Assembly: GCA_019429305.1 (NCBI GenBank)
Contig: JAHYIR010000001.1
Coordinates: 289,381 to 353,380, forward strand
Direction: 5' to 3'
Source: Candidatus Cloacimonadota bacterium
GTDB lineage: Bacteria > Cloacimonadota > Cloacimonadia > Cloacimonadales > JAJBBL01
Length of the DNA stretch: 64,000 nucleotides
Shown: piece after piece, positions 28,523 through 38,499 of the stretch
Layout: each line of letters begins with the position of its first letter
How positions within the stretch are numbered: position 1 is the first letter of the stretch
Translations under genes and position numbers: made by a program
The notes under the pieces: model-generated
The model's database searches: none
The model's input: only the letters and a program-made list of their open reading frames with translations
What the model was told of the DNA's origin: nothing

Positions 28523-31500
28523 TCAATTTTCGATTGCTCCGCAGCATTTCTTGTATTTTTTGCCGCTACCGCAAGGACAGGGATCATTCCTCCCTACCTT
28601 GGCTTCCACTCTCCGGGGTTGAATCTTCTGTGGTCGGGATGGAGGTGCTGACGAATAACTGTCTCCCTGTGGTTCCACATCAGCACTCTGATAATGGAAT
28701 GCCGAGATGTCAGAATGGGTAGTACGGGCAACTCTCAGCAGATCTTCCAACTGCTCGCGAGATGTTATAAACTGAACGGTGAAAACCCGTTTCGTTACAC
28801 TGTCCTGGATATTGGCGATCAAACTCTGAAAGAGGATAAAGCTCTCTTTCTTATATTCTATCAGCGGGTCTTTGTTAGCATACGCCCTAAAACTAACCCC
28901 CTCTTTTAAGAGATCCATTTCGTGAAGATGATCTCGCCAATGGGTATCAACTACTTGCAAGAGCGATAATCGCTCTACTTTACGAAGCTGTTCTTCACCA
29001 ATGTCTTCTTCCCTTTTTTGATATGCTTTAAAGACCAACTCTTCAATATTTACCTTGAGAATATCAAGTGTCAAATAATCACTGATCAGATCTTCCTGTT
29101 TAACTACTATAGCGAGATTTAGTTTCAGCCATTGGACGATCTTATCAAAAGCCCAATTCTCCTGATATTCACCCTCCATGATAAAGCTATCAACCATCCG
29201 CTCAATACTTTCACTGATCATCTCCATGATCTCATATTTCAGATCATATCCTTTGAGAACGGAGCGACGGTATTTGTAAATAACCTCCCGCTGCTGATTC
29301 ATCACTTCATCATATTTAAGGAGCTGTTTACGGATCTCAAAGTTATGTCCTTCGACCCGTTTCTGGGCTTTTTCGACTGCATTGGTCATCCAAGGATGGG
29401 TGATGGCATCTCCCTCCTTGAGCCCGAATTTGGTCATCATGGGCGCTATTCTATCCGACCCGAAAAGACGCATCAAATCATCTTCCAAAGAGAGATAAAA
29501 CCTGGAAGAGCCGGGATCTCCCTGTCTTCCGCTACGTCCTCTGAGCTGCCTGTCTATTCTTCTGCTTTCGTGTCGTTCAGTGCCTATGACATGTAAACCG
29601 TCTTCAGGAATACCGTAAGGATAATGATCAGAAACTGTCGGGCTCATCTTGCGATATTCCTCTTTGAGTTGAGTTATTACACCTTTTCCAAGCTTGATAT
29701 CGGTGCCACGACCTGCCATATTTGTTGCAATAGTCACTGCTCCCGGTTCACCGGCATCGATGATGATCTCTGCCTCTTGCTCGTGGTTCTTGGCATTAAG
29801 AACATTGTGTTTGATACCACGTCTGGTCAATAATCTACTCAAAGTTTCCGAAACTTCTACAGATACTGTGCCAACTAAAACAGGTTTACCTTTATCGTGC
29901 CAGTAGGAGATCTCATTCATTATAGCATCATATTTATGCTTCTTGGTCAGATAGATCATATCATCATAATCAATACGGGTAACAGGTAAATTTGTCGGAA
30001 TAACCATGACCGGCAGCTTGTAGATCTCCATGAACTCTGCCTCTTCGGTGACTGCCGTTCCTGTCATACCGGCAATTTTATCGTACATACGGAAGTAATT
30101 CTGGAGAGTGATCGTTGCCAGAGTTTGGGTCGCTCCCTCGATCTTGACCCCTTCCTTAGCTTCCAATGCCTGATGCAAGCCGTCACTGAATCTTCTGCCG
30201 GGCATCATTCTGCCGGTAAATTCATCTACTATCACGACCTGATTGTTGACCACGACATAATCGACATCTTTTTCAAAGAGAGAATAGCTCTTGATCAGTT
30301 GAGCAATGTTATGCAGTCTTTCATTCTTATCAAGGAACTGAGTAGTGATCTCCTCTTTCTTCTGCATCTTTTGCTCTAAGCTCAAATTCTCCTGCTGGTC
30401 AAGTTCATCAAGCAGATCATCGAGCTGTTCCATGACAAAGAGCTGAGGATCATTTTTGGAGAGTTCATCACGCCCTTTGTCGCACAGATCTGCACTATTA
30501 CTCTTCTCGTCTATGACATAAAAGAGATCTTCGTCGAGTATGTGCATCTTCTTGTCGCGAAGGTAGATACCCTCCATATCATTAACCAGCTTCTTTAACT
30601 CACCATCTTTCATTAATTTCTGATATGCTTTATTTCTGGGAGCTGCTCGTTTTACGAGTAAGAGTTTGCGACCTACCTCTTCCCAGTTGGGATTATCAGT
30701 ATCAAGCATCTGCCTGACTTCGGACATATAGCGATTAACCAAAGCGGTCTGAGCGGTAGCAAGCCGAACTATTTGCGGCTTCAGTTCAGCATAGAAATTC
30801 TTGCTTTCCGCGACTGGTCCACTAATTATAAGAGGGGTTCTCGCTTCATCTATTAAAACACTATCAACCTCGTCTATGATAGCATAGTAGAGATAACCCT
30901 GTACTAACTGCTCGGCATTTGTAGCCATATTATCTCTCAGGTAGTCAAAACCGAATTCGCTGTTGGTACCATAAGTTATATCACAGCTGTAGGCAGCTTT
31001 TCTCTCCATGAAATCCATACCGGTGGTAATAACACCTACGGAAAGATTATGAAATTCGAATATTGGGCGCATCCATTCCGAGTCACGTTGAGCAAGATAA
31101 TCATTCACCGTGATCAGATGTACTCCTAATCCGGTCAAAGCGTTGAGGAATAAAGGCATTGTAGCAACCAAGGTTTTACCTTCACCGGTAGCCATCTCTG
31201 TTATCATGCCCTGATGAAGCGCTATAGCTCCAACTAATTGTACATCAAAAGGCACCATGAACCAGGTCTCTTGATGACCGCGGACTTCATATTCGGTTCC
31301 GATCAGACGACAACAAGTCTCTTTAACAATAGCAAAAACTTCCGGTAGATACTGGTTAAGTATAGATTCGCGTAACTCCCTGATCTCTTTATTCTGACGA
31401 TCTATCTCAATCTCCAGTCGTTCTTTTTCCCCCTCTTCATGTTCCTGCTGAAAAGTTTTTTGCATTTCATCTAATTCATTGATAGAGGGATTTAGATAAT

Positions 31501-31666
31501 CTTTTATCTCTGCTCTAATCTCGGATATCCTGCTCCGGAGTTCTTCATCCGTTTGCTTTTCCATGAGAAGAGATTTTTCTTTTATCCGTTCCAAATATGG
31601 TTCTATTTTTTTATAATCACGGATATTCTTATCACCGAAAAGCTTTTTGAGTACTTTATCAAACAT
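28523..31666 (-). CDS. secA: Preprotein translocase ATPase SecA
   Basis: 1047 aa, longer than the about 900 aa of E. coli SecA. Walker A region [33 protein letters not shown], helicase motif [17 protein letters not shown], and a C-terminal SEC-C zinc-binding tail [19 protein letters not shown]. The extra length lies mainly in an insertion of about 100 residues after PLIISG and in an N-terminal coiled stretch with charged residues, as in SecA of FCB bacteria. It powers Sec export at the inner membrane and must handle the signal-peptide proteins in this window. The start has AAAGAG directly upstream and GAGG 12 nt upstream. No terminator is obvious. Confidence 0.97.
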   Translation of the reverse strand: MFDKVLKKLFGDKNIRDYKKIEPYLERIKEKSLLMEKQTDEELRSRISEIRAEIKDYLNPSINELDEMQKTFQQEHEEGEKERLEIEIDRQNKEIRELRESILNQYLPEVFAIVKETCCRLIGTEYEVRGHQETWFMVPFDVQLVGAIALHQGMITEMATGEGKTLVATMPLFLNALTGLGVHLITVNDYLAQRDSEWMRPIFEFHNLSVGVITTGMDFMERKAAYSCDITYGTNSEFGFDYLRDNMATNAEQLVQGYLYYAIIDEVDSVLIDEARTPLIISGPVAESKNFYAELKPQIVRLATAQTALVNRYMSEVRQMLDTDNPNWEEVGRKLLLVKRAAPRNKAYQKLMKDGELKKLVNDMEGIYLRDKKMHILDEDLFYVIDEKSNSADLCDKGRDELSKNDPQLFVMEQLDDLLDELDQQENLSLEQKMQKKEEITTQFLDKNERLHNIAQLIKSYSLFEKDVDYVVVNNQVVIVDEFTGRMMPGRRFSDGLHQALEAKEGVKIEGATQTLATITLQNYFRMYDKIAGMTGTAVTEEAEFMEIYKLPVMVIPTNLPVTRIDYDDMIYLTKKHKYDAIMNEISYWHDKGKPVLVGTVSVEVSETLSRLLTRRGIKHNVLNAKNHEQEAEIIIDAGEPGAVTIATNMAGRGTDIKLGKGVITQLKEEYRKMSPTVSDHYPYGIPEDGLHVIGTERHESRRIDRQLRGRSGRQGDPGSSRFYLSLEDDLMRLFGSDRIAPMMTKFGLKEGDAITHPWMTNAVEKAQKRVEGHNFEIRKQLLKYDEVMNQQREVIYKYRRSVLKGYDLKYEIMEMISESIERMVDSFIMEGEYQENWAFDKIVQWLKLNLAIVVKQEDLISDYLTLDILKVNIEELVFKAYQKREEDIGEEQLRKVERLSLLQVVDTHWRDHLHEMDLLKEGVSFRAYANKDPLIEYKKESFILFQSLIANIQDSVTKRVFTVQFITSREQLEDLLRVARTTHSDISAFHYQSADVEPQGDSYSSAPPSRPQKIQPRRVEAKVGRNDPCPCGSGKKYKKCCGAIEN

Positions 31667-31739
31667 CTCTTTATATAACCTCTGCCTGTCATTCTTTTTC
31701 AGTCAATGCTAGTGTCAAACTTTTTTGAGATTATTCGCT

Positions 31740-32470
31740 ACTCTCCAGCGGAAATGGAAAAAGGATTTAACCACAGATGAACACGAATAAAAAAAAGATG
31801 AACACAGATGCACCAGAGGAAGGAATAGCAAGGAGAAAAATAAACCACAGAGAGAATAGAAGAAATAAGTTTTTTAGTGCTCCAGTATTAGATAAGAAAG
31901 TAAAGATGGTATATCTCTTCTAGACTGCCTAACACTACTTTGTCATCTCGACTGAAGATAGGATCACCATAGTGAGCCTATCGTAATGGAGAGATCTCAT
32001 TACTGCAAAAAGTTAAAAATATAATAACCACGGAGGCACAGAGAACACAGAGTAAAAAGAGGACACGGAGAAAAAAAAGAGTTATTGACCCTCCAGCGGA
32101 AGTAAAGCAAGGATTTAACCATGGAACCGAGGAAATCACCTCTTCGTGGCTGCTTCCGATCCTTTGACCAGCTCAGGACAGGGTTGACGAAGTCATCTAC
32201 ACAGATAAAAAAAAGATGAACACAGAGTAAAAAGAGGACACGAAGAAAAAAAAGAGTTATTGTCGCTCCAGCGGAAGTAAAGCAAGGATTTGACCACGGA
32301 TGAACACGAATGAAAAAAAAGATAAACACAGATGCACCAGTGGAAGAAAAACAGTCGAGGGAGAGAGGGAGCAAAAAAAGTAAGTAGTATGTAGTAAGTA
32401 GAAAAAGACCGGAGGAAGGATAGCAAGTCCATTGGAAGCAAAGCATGCTTCAGAACGGTGGGAAAGGCAG
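31740..32470. repeat. Intergenic repeat cluster with a class E hairpin
   Basis: Modules CCAGCGGAA..AAAGCAAGGATTT, AACCACGGAGGCACAGAG and GATGAACACAGA are repeated several times. A class E element at 31941-32003 has TGTCATCTCGACTG, a stem ATAGGATCAC/GTGAGCCTAT and AATGGAGAGATCTCA. 31667-31739 and 32471-32590 show nothing further. Confidence 0.8.
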
Positions 32471-32590
32471 AGAATCAAAGTCTATATTTATAAAAAATGG
32501 CGGTTCGTGAATCGAGGAAAATGCTTCTTCAGTTCAGGGATGATATTAGTTTTGTCATATTAATAAACAAAATTGTCATTAAAAAAGATA

Positions 32591-33745
32591 TTAAACGGAC
32601 TTTTTCATTAATAAGAACGAAATATCATCCGGTATCTCTTTTTTGTATTGGTTGGCAATGAGTTCTTTGATCTTATCAAGGATCGTATCAGCATCATCTT
32701 TAGGATCCTGAATAAACTTTAACAATTCAAGTTTTTGTGAATCAGGGTTAATAGCAGGCATGATCTCCAGAATACCGTCCGATAGAAAGAGCATGGAAAA
32801 TGTAGCAGGAAGCACTTTAGTAGAGTATTCATAGTCTGTTTTTTCCACAAATCCGAGAGGCAAACCTTTCTGTTCAATAAAATAGCTATTTCTACCATCA
32901 AAAATGATCGGAAAGGGATAAAGACCGGCATTGGCAAAGGTCATATAATTTTCCCGCATGTTTACAATGCCATAGAAAATGGTAATATGCCTCATATAGT
33001 TCTCTTGTAGTAATTCGGCATTCAATAACTCTAATATCTTAGCGGGGTTCAATATTGTATCATCATTCATCTGGCTATACTTTTTCAGATAGAGAGTAAT
33101 AGAACTTTTGAGAATGATCGTAAGAAAAGCTGCTGCTACTCCATGTCCAGCCACATCAGCCAAATAAAAGCCAAAATGATCATTATCTATCATAAAGTAA
33201 TCAATAAAGTCACCGCTGGTATCTATAGAAGGTATAATATGGCGGTTCAAAGAATAATTATTCCAGACAACCTTTTCATCCGGGAAAAGTCGTTCCTGCA
33301 TTTTTTTTGCAGCCAGAGAATGCCTTTCCAGTCTCTCTAAATAGACCTTCTCCTTCTTCTGAAAATAAGCTTTCTCTAACGCCTTGAAGATTGTGTTATC
33401 GAAAATCTGGAAATTTGTTACCGGCTTAAGGATATAATCCCAGGCACCACGTCTCACCGCTTCTATAGCTACATTAATATCATCAGTACCTGATACCACT
33501 ATAATCGGAATATTATCAGAAAGCGCCCTAATTTTTTCAATAACCTCTAATCCATTGATATCAGGAAGAGATATATCAACCAAAACGATATCCGGTTTGT
33601 ATTCTTCAAAAAGTTTAATTCCACCTTGTCCAGTCTCGGAAATTACTGATTCATACCCCTTTTCAGCCAGATAGTTTTTTAGTATATCGGCAAATAGACG
33701 ATAGTCTTCAACTATTAAAACCTTATGACCATTCTCGATTTTCAT
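32591..33745 (-). CDS. Response regulator with PP2C/SpoIIE-type phosphatase output
   Basis: 384 aa. The receiver domain (about 8-125) has the acidic pair in LIVEDY, phospho-acceptor Asp in IVLVDISLPD, Thr/Ser in IVVSGTDD and Lys in ILKPVTN. A short coiled linker (about 130-155) leads to a PPM-type phosphatase domain with metal-binding Asps in DTSGDFIDYF, LADVAGHGVA, FLSDGILE and IPDDISFLLM. Such RsbU/RssB-like proteins dephosphorylate anti-anti-sigma factors in partner-switching cascades; no such partner is next to it. The window's only histidine kinase is at 38500 and could be its partner, but this is a guess. AGGG lies 10 nt before the ATG. Confidence 0.92.
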   Translation of the reverse strand: MKIENGHKVLIVEDYRLFADILKNYLAEKGYESVISETGQGGIKLFEEYKPDIVLVDISLPDINGLEVIEKIRALSDNIPIIVVSGTDDINVAIEAVRRGAWDYILKPVTNFQIFDNTIFKALEKAYFQKKEKVYLERLERHSLAAKKMQERLFPDEKVVWNNYSLNRHIIPSIDTSGDFIDYFMIDNDHFGFYLADVAGHGVAAAFLTIILKSSITLYLKKYSQMNDDTILNPAKILELLNAELLQENYMRHITIFYGIVNMRENYMTFANAGLYPFPIIFDGRNSYFIEQKGLPLGFVEKTDYEYSTKVLPATFSMLFLSDGILEIMPAINPDSQKLELLKFIQDPKDDADTILDKIKELIANQYKKEIPDDISFLLMKKSV

Positions 33746-33923
33746 ATATAAAAATCCCTAACCTCAAACCAACTTTAAACGGGTATTACCCAATCTTCTA
33801 CCATTAACGACACTACCTCAAGAAAATTATCCTAAATTTACAGAAAAATCAACCACATCATCCCCTAAAAAAGTCAAGAGAAATCATTGATAAAATTAAT
33901 TCTAAGTTAATTTCCCATCATTG

Positions 33924-35363
33924 CTATGCCTTAACATTGACCACAACATCCTTAAAACGAGCAGGTGCTACACCATGAGATAGATGCATTGCCTGACCCG
34001 GTTCACCTTTACCACAATGGAAAGTACTAAAGTATCCCCACTCTTCAAGTCCACAGATACGATCACAAGCATTCCAAAATTCAGGAGTAATGCCATAATA
34101 AGTCGGTTCTTTAACGATCCCGATTATTTTTCCATCTTTTATTTTCCACCCTATCTCCGTTGTAAACTGGAAATTATTACGGTTGTCATCTATTGACCAA
34201 GTCTTTGTGTAATCAACCAGATATCCGTTTTCAGTGTCTTTGATCATTTCGTCTAAAGAACCTTTACCCGGTGCCAAACAGAAATTAGTCATTCTGATCA
34301 ATGGGAAGTCATCTGCGAAGGATGCCTTCATATTAGAACTCGGCTCTAAACCTAATTTGTGAGCTACTTCACGAGAAGTTTGCTGATTTACGAGAATACC
34401 ATCTTTGATTATATTTACTCTCCGACCTGGTACTCCATCATCATCCACTGGATGATATCCAATACCTTTAGGGTCTGTACTATCACTATATATATTTACA
34501 TGTTCAGAACCATAACGAAATTTACCGAGCATCTCCGGTTTAATGAATGTTTTCCCGGCATAGGAGATCTCCATCCCAAAAATTCTATCTGCCTCAGTAG
34601 CATGACCTACCGACTCATGAAGTTGCAGGGCAAGGTGACCACCTTTGATGATTAAATCTGCTCTCTCTTCTGTTATCGTTGATGCAGATAACAGATCTAT
34701 CGCCTCTTGAACTATCTCTTCCGCATGAGCAGGAAAATCATAATCTCTAACAACTTCAAAACCACCGCGTCTTGCAGACATGTGCCCCGGATAGGTACGA
34801 TTCATTACCTGTTCTCCGTCAGATGCTGTAACCTCCATAACCGGAAGAGTATCATAAACAAGCATATCGGTAAAAGTACCTTCTGAATTGATGTAAACCT
34901 TATACTGTTTATGGAAACTGCAATAGAGATTTGAATGGACGATTTTTTCATTACCAGTAAGCATTTTGGCTATTTTACCAAGATAATCTAACTTCTCTTC
35001 GTCAGATAACAAGAAAGGATCTTCCAGCGGTTTGAATTGATAACTACCGACAGTTGGTTTAATTGCCGGGAAAGTAATTTTCTCCTTCTTGAACAAACTG
35101 CCGGCTCTGGCATTATTCAAGGCACGATTAATCATCTTATCTATTCCTGCCGGATTGAGATTATTGATCCCAGCAAAACCCCAGCAACCATTGATGAGTA
35201 CTCTGACACCTAAAGCTATAGAATCATGTTCTGTGCTAATGTTTTTTAGAGCACCTTTTTCAAAATATATGCTCTGATAGTCGGTTGAGGTCAATCTTAC
35301 ATCTGCAAATGTGATCTCTGCTGATTCGAGTTTCTTCATTATATCATATACTATATTCTTCAT
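33924..35363 (-). CDS. tldD: TldD-type metallopeptidase subunit
   Basis: 479 aa. The zinc motif HExxxH is present in LQLHESVGHATEADR (about residues 250-264). The third-ligand region near the C-terminus is seen as FSTFHCGKGEPGQAM. TldD/TldE form a hetero-oligomeric protease in the cytoplasm that trims peptides, known from microcin and CcdA processing. The partner gene ends 10 nt upstream. AGGA lies 8 nt before the ATG. No terminator is evident in the 178-bp gap downstream. Confidence 0.93.
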   Translation of the reverse strand: MKNIVYDIMKKLESAEITFADVRLTSTDYQSIYFEKGALKNISTEHDSIALGVRVLINGCWGFAGINNLNPAGIDKMINRALNNARAGSLFKKEKITFPAIKPTVGSYQFKPLEDPFLLSDEEKLDYLGKIAKMLTGNEKIVHSNLYCSFHKQYKVYINSEGTFTDMLVYDTLPVMEVTASDGEQVMNRTYPGHMSARRGGFEVVRDYDFPAHAEEIVQEAIDLLSASTITEERADLIIKGGHLALQLHESVGHATEADRIFGMEISYAGKTFIKPEMLGKFRYGSEHVNIYSDSTDPKGIGYHPVDDDGVPGRRVNIIKDGILVNQQTSREVAHKLGLEPSSNMKASFADDFPLIRMTNFCLAPGKGSLDEMIKDTENGYLVDYTKTWSIDDNRNNFQFTTEIGWKIKDGKIIGIVKEPTYYGITPEFWNACDRICGLEEWGYFSTFHCGKGEPGQAMHLSHGVAPARFKDVVVNVKA

Positions 35364-35373
35364 ATCATTTATC

Positions 35374-36708
35374 CTATATTGTTTTTGTGGATGAGGTTAT
35401 TTTGAATGCCGATACTTTGACATGAGGCATTGCATAACTGTTGATACCGAATTCACCATAATTCTCAGAAGCCGGCACGAGTGATAATTTATCTTCTATT
35501 TCTGTGATCTTGTTTATTACATCTACGATTTTGACAGTATACCGGAGATTGTTAACCACATTCTTTAGTTCCCCGTTTTCGATGAGGAAAGTGCCGTCAC
35601 GCGTCAAACCTGTTACCGATGTCTCTTTTCTATTGATGAAATTCATGTAATGCAGATTAGAAATATAGAGTCCTTTCTTGACACCTTTGATCATATCAGA
35701 CAGTTTTTTATCGCCTTCTCTCATGACAAGACAGTTAGCCTCTGCCCCATTCTTTGCTAAACCGGTTTTATGGCTATAATAATTATCTACTAAAAAGTTT
35801 TTGAAAACACCATTCTCAATCACATCTAGTCTACGATAAATATGACCTTCCGAATTGTATTCATAATTTATTATTCCTGGATAATCAGGGTCATCTGCTA
35901 CATTTATATTATCCGGAAAAACTCTCTGATTAAGCTTGTCTTCGAAATAACTCACTTTCCTGTCATAGGCATACGCAGACATGCAAGCTCCGACAAGATA
36001 AGCCTGAAATTCCCCAATACAACGAGGTGCCAAAATTACTTCGTAATGATCCGGTTCTACATCAATAATATCTTTTGTGGCTCGTTCTACTTTAGCAGAA
36101 AGCTGTGATATAAATAGATCCAGATCAAAAGCTGTTATATCTTCACTACCAAAAGACTCGATGACTGTTACTTCATTCTTTTCTGAGACAGCTTTCAGAT
36201 CAAGCATGATCGGACTGTTGCACATCTTTTTGTTTACACCGTTACTGTTAACTATATAGTCAGTTTGATAGTTGCAGATAAAAGTCCCATAGATCTTAAA
36301 ACCATAAGGTGCAATGGTTTGGGATATCTTCTCCAATATTTCTATCTTTTTCGCTAACGGCACTTTTTCTATATTACTGACCTTCTCTCTCTCTTGAGCT
36401 TTATCAAGGTTATCTTCAATATCGACAAAATCAGGATCCTCCGGCAATCTGTCAATTACAGAGAGAGCTTTTCCGATATTGGCCTGCAACTTGCTCTCAT
36501 CGGGATCAGTCAAATCAAATGAGTAGTTCTTTTTCCCTTTATAGACCGTAGCCGACAAAGACCTTGCCTGCTTTGAAATATTGTAATTGATCTCGCTCTT
36601 AAAAAAACGAAGGAAATCGGTTTCCCAGATCTTATAACTGAAGCTGAATTTGACATCATCATACTTTTGTACTGTTTTCTCAAGCAATTCAATGAAATTA
36701 TTCACCAT
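35374..36708 (-). CDS. TldE/PmbA-type partner subunit
   Basis: 444 aa from ATG 36708. It has the PmbA/TldE fold pattern (EVILAPRCIGEFQAYLVGA, RLDVIENGVFKNFLVDNYYSHKTG, NGELKNVVNNLRYT) but no HExxxH, as expected for the non-catalytic TldE side of the pair. An upstream ATG at 36720 is in frame. ATG 36708 is preferred because GGGAG sits 5 nt before it, while the first ATG has only a weak GAGA. It is first in the two-gene operon with tldD. Confidence 0.88.
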   Translation of the reverse strand: MVNNFIELLEKTVQKYDDVKFSFSYKIWETDFLRFFKSEINYNISKQARSLSATVYKGKKNYSFDLTDPDESKLQANIGKALSVIDRLPEDPDFVDIEDNLDKAQEREKVSNIEKVPLAKKIEILEKISQTIAPYGFKIYGTFICNYQTDYIVNSNGVNKKMCNSPIMLDLKAVSEKNEVTVIESFGSEDITAFDLDLFISQLSAKVERATKDIIDVEPDHYEVILAPRCIGEFQAYLVGACMSAYAYDRKVSYFEDKLNQRVFPDNINVADDPDYPGIINYEYNSEGHIYRRLDVIENGVFKNFLVDNYYSHKTGLAKNGAEANCLVMREGDKKLSDMIKGVKKGLYISNLHYMNFINRKETSVTGLTRDGTFLIENGELKNVVNNLRYTVKIVDVINKITEIEDKLSLVPASENYGEFGINSYAMPHVKVSAFKITSSTKTI

Positions 36709-36860
36709 ACCTTCTCCCATGTCTATTTTCTCTAAGTATTAATGCAATTTTTGTTCCATAATCCTATATGCGATTTACATATTATTAAAGCGTAATTTTT
36801 CTCCCTTTTTTTTGTTGTATCTATAGAGAGCATATTGGATGAATAAAAAAGGAGGTAATC

Positions 36861-37486
36861 ATGTACAAGATAATACTCTTAACCCTCTTACTTTTAGCTT
36901 CGACAACTCTTACTGCCAGAACTTTCAATGTTGGTTTACGAACAGGTATGATAATGGCTGAGCATGAACTCGAGCCAGGAATTATTAACGGTCTGACAAT
37001 TGGCTACTATCTGACCCCTTTATGGAAGCTCAATTAAGTATAGACTATCTTAAGCAGAGTTTAACAGCACCACGTAAGATAATTCAGACAACAACACCTT
37101 ATGAACAGAGAGATGAACTAAGCGAAGTAGAAACCACATTTATTCCTCTTACGTTTAATCTTCAATACAATATTCCGCTGAGCCAGAAAATTACTACTAT
37201 TGTTGGTAGTGGTTTCGGGCTTGGCTTCCTCAATGAAAAGGTTACACCAATTAATCCTGACTATTCTCATAGTTATGATACTTTTGATTCTTATGCCGGT
37301 TTGAGTACAGCTGCATGGACTGGCTTTAAATACACTATTACTTCGAACTTTCAGTTATTAAGTAAGTTGATTTATCGATATAGTAAGATGAAAAGTGAAA
37401 TAAATCTGCAACCTCATGGTTTTATAGATAGCATTAGGGAAATTAATGGTTTCTTGATGAATATAGGTATCGAATACAGTTTTTGA
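36861..37486 (+). pseudogene. Frameshifted outer-membrane beta-barrel protein
   Basis: A perfect ribosome site GGAGGT precedes ATG 36861. A signal peptide (MYKIILLTLLLLASTTLTAR) follows, then the frame breaks after 58 codons at TAA 37035. The -1 frame continues without interruption from ATG 37022 to 37486 with barrel-like strands and a terminal aromatic (IGIEYSF). Joined, they make about 208 aa, typical of small porin-family barrels. The break is in ACCCCTTTATGG; one extra C or T would restore the frame. The point of change is also a C CCT TTA slippery heptamer. I lean to an assembly indel. A strong terminator follows, which suggests a live gene. Confidence 0.7.
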
Positions 37487-37509
37487 AATGACTCTCTCAT
37501 AGCAACCCC

Positions 37510-37545
37510 AAAGAGAGAAGAAGAAATTCTTCTCTCTTTATTTTC
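37510..37545 (+). terminator. Rho-independent terminator of the barrel gene
   Basis: AAAGAGAGAAGAA pairs perfectly with TTCTTCTCTCTTT around a 4-nt loop, then ATTTTC. It is 24 nt past the stop codon. Confidence 0.85.
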
Positions 37546-37690
37546 TCCGTGTCATCTTTTACTCTGTGTTCTCTATGGTTTATTTTTTCCCGTGCTATTT
37601 CTTCCGCTGGAGCGTCGTTAACTCTTTTTTTCTCCGTGTCCTCTTTTACTCTGTGTTCTCTGTGTCTCAGTGGTTGTATTTTTTTGAACT
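37546..37690. repeat. Inverted copies of intergenic modules
   Basis: TTCCGCTGGAGCGTCG, CTCCGTGTCCTCTTTTAC and CTGTGTCTCAGTGGTTG are reverse complements of the modules in the other clusters. No coding potential. Confidence 0.75.
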
Positions 37691-37700
37691 TTAGCAGTAA

Positions 37701-37895
37701 TGAGATCTCTCCATTACGGAAGGCTCACTATGGTGATCCTTTCTCCAGTCGAGATGACACCCTCCCTCCTTGTCATGCCGAGCGAAGTCGAGGCATCTCA
37801 TCACAGATGTTGGTATAGCAATTATGATTTTGTGTTTAAAGTGATCTGGTGTTGAGATATCTCCGTTGCGCTTCGCTCCAGTCGAGATGACAAAG
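37701..37895. repeat. Class E hairpin and composite element copy 2 (inverted)
   Basis: 37701-37760 is an inverted class E unit (stem AAGGATCAC/GTGAGCCTT on the minus strand). 37769-37895 is the full composite in reverse: CATGCCGAGCGAAGTCGAGG at the left, the core with GCAATTATGATTTTG, and CTCCAGTCGAGATGACA at the right. The core aligns with those at 7367 and 63610. Confidence 0.8.
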
Positions 37896-38136
37896 AAAAG
37901 GTGTTCAGTCGAGATGACAAAAAAGTGGGAGACGCTTTAGTCTCGATGAAAAATAGTGGGATGCAATCCTGTCGAGATGGCTGATTTTGGTAAATTAAGA
38001 GAACGTTGATTAGTCCCCCCATATTATAAATCTTATCACTATCACCTTGTAACCATTTTAACACATCAACTCTGTTCAACCTTTTTATCTTTTGTTACAA
38101 GTACTATTCAGGTTTCTATACTCTTGAAAAATACCT

Positions 38137-38194
38137 CTACCTTTAGAGAATTATATAGTCGGATCTATCCGACTATATAGTTACCTAAGGGTAG
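38137..38194. other. 58-nt two-part perfect hairpin
   Basis: Outer arms CTACCTTTAG and CTAAGGGTAG pair over 10 bp with one G-T. Inner arms TATATAGTCGGAT and ATCCGACTATATA pair perfectly over 13 bp with a 2-nt loop (CT). No T run follows on the plus strand, so it is not a plain terminator. It lies about 300 bp upstream of the multi-kinase promoter. Confidence 0.8.
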
Positions 38195-38263
38195 ATAAGT
38201 TGTATATTACTGATATTTAATGATTTATAGTAGGCAAAGACGAAGGGGATGAATATACTTCCT

Positions 38264-38324
38264 ACTTCGATACATCCTGTCGTTGAGAACAGCAAGTAGA
38301 TGCCGACAGGACACTCAGGATGAC
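38264..38324. repeat. Class D hairpin element, inverted
   Basis: In reverse orientation it reads GTCATCCTGAGTG, stem TCCTGTCG, loop with TTGCT, stem CGACAGGA, TGTATCGAAG. Other class D copies at 22786, 44131, 44229 and 49831 keep the flanks and the loop motif. The stem sequence differs here and at 44131. Confidence 0.8.
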
Positions 38325-38441
38325 AATTGTTTTGAAGATTATAACGTTGATTAACGCCATCAAAACTAGATTATTATGATATCTAGTTAGATGCTGTTAT
38401 GCTCTTTAAAAAGTTGGGTAGAAAGCATATAAGATGAAATC

Positions 38442-38474
38442 TTGACAAACAAATGTATTAAAGATTCTTAGAAT
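38442..38474 (+). promoter_or_regulatory. Putative promoter of the multi-kinase gene
   Basis: TTGACA at 38442-38447. Possible -10 boxes are TTCTTA (38465, 17-nt spacing) or TAGAAT (38469, 21-nt spacing). The start codon follows at 38500. Confidence 0.4.
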
Positions 38475-38499
38475 AGGTTTGAGTGGAGGAAGTTCAAGA

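Noticed and set aside
24806..31666. Overlapping opposite-strand frames across topA and secA
   Set aside because: Shadows of strongly supported genes on the other strand.
32000..32478. Three overlapping frames of 73-148 codons on the minus strand
   Set aside because: Entirely within the repeat cluster, low-complexity Phe/Ser/Leu composition from the repeats.
37549..37818. 89-codon frame on the plus strand
   Set aside because: Translation of the composite repeat (contains CHAERSRGIS, a string typical of such repeats).
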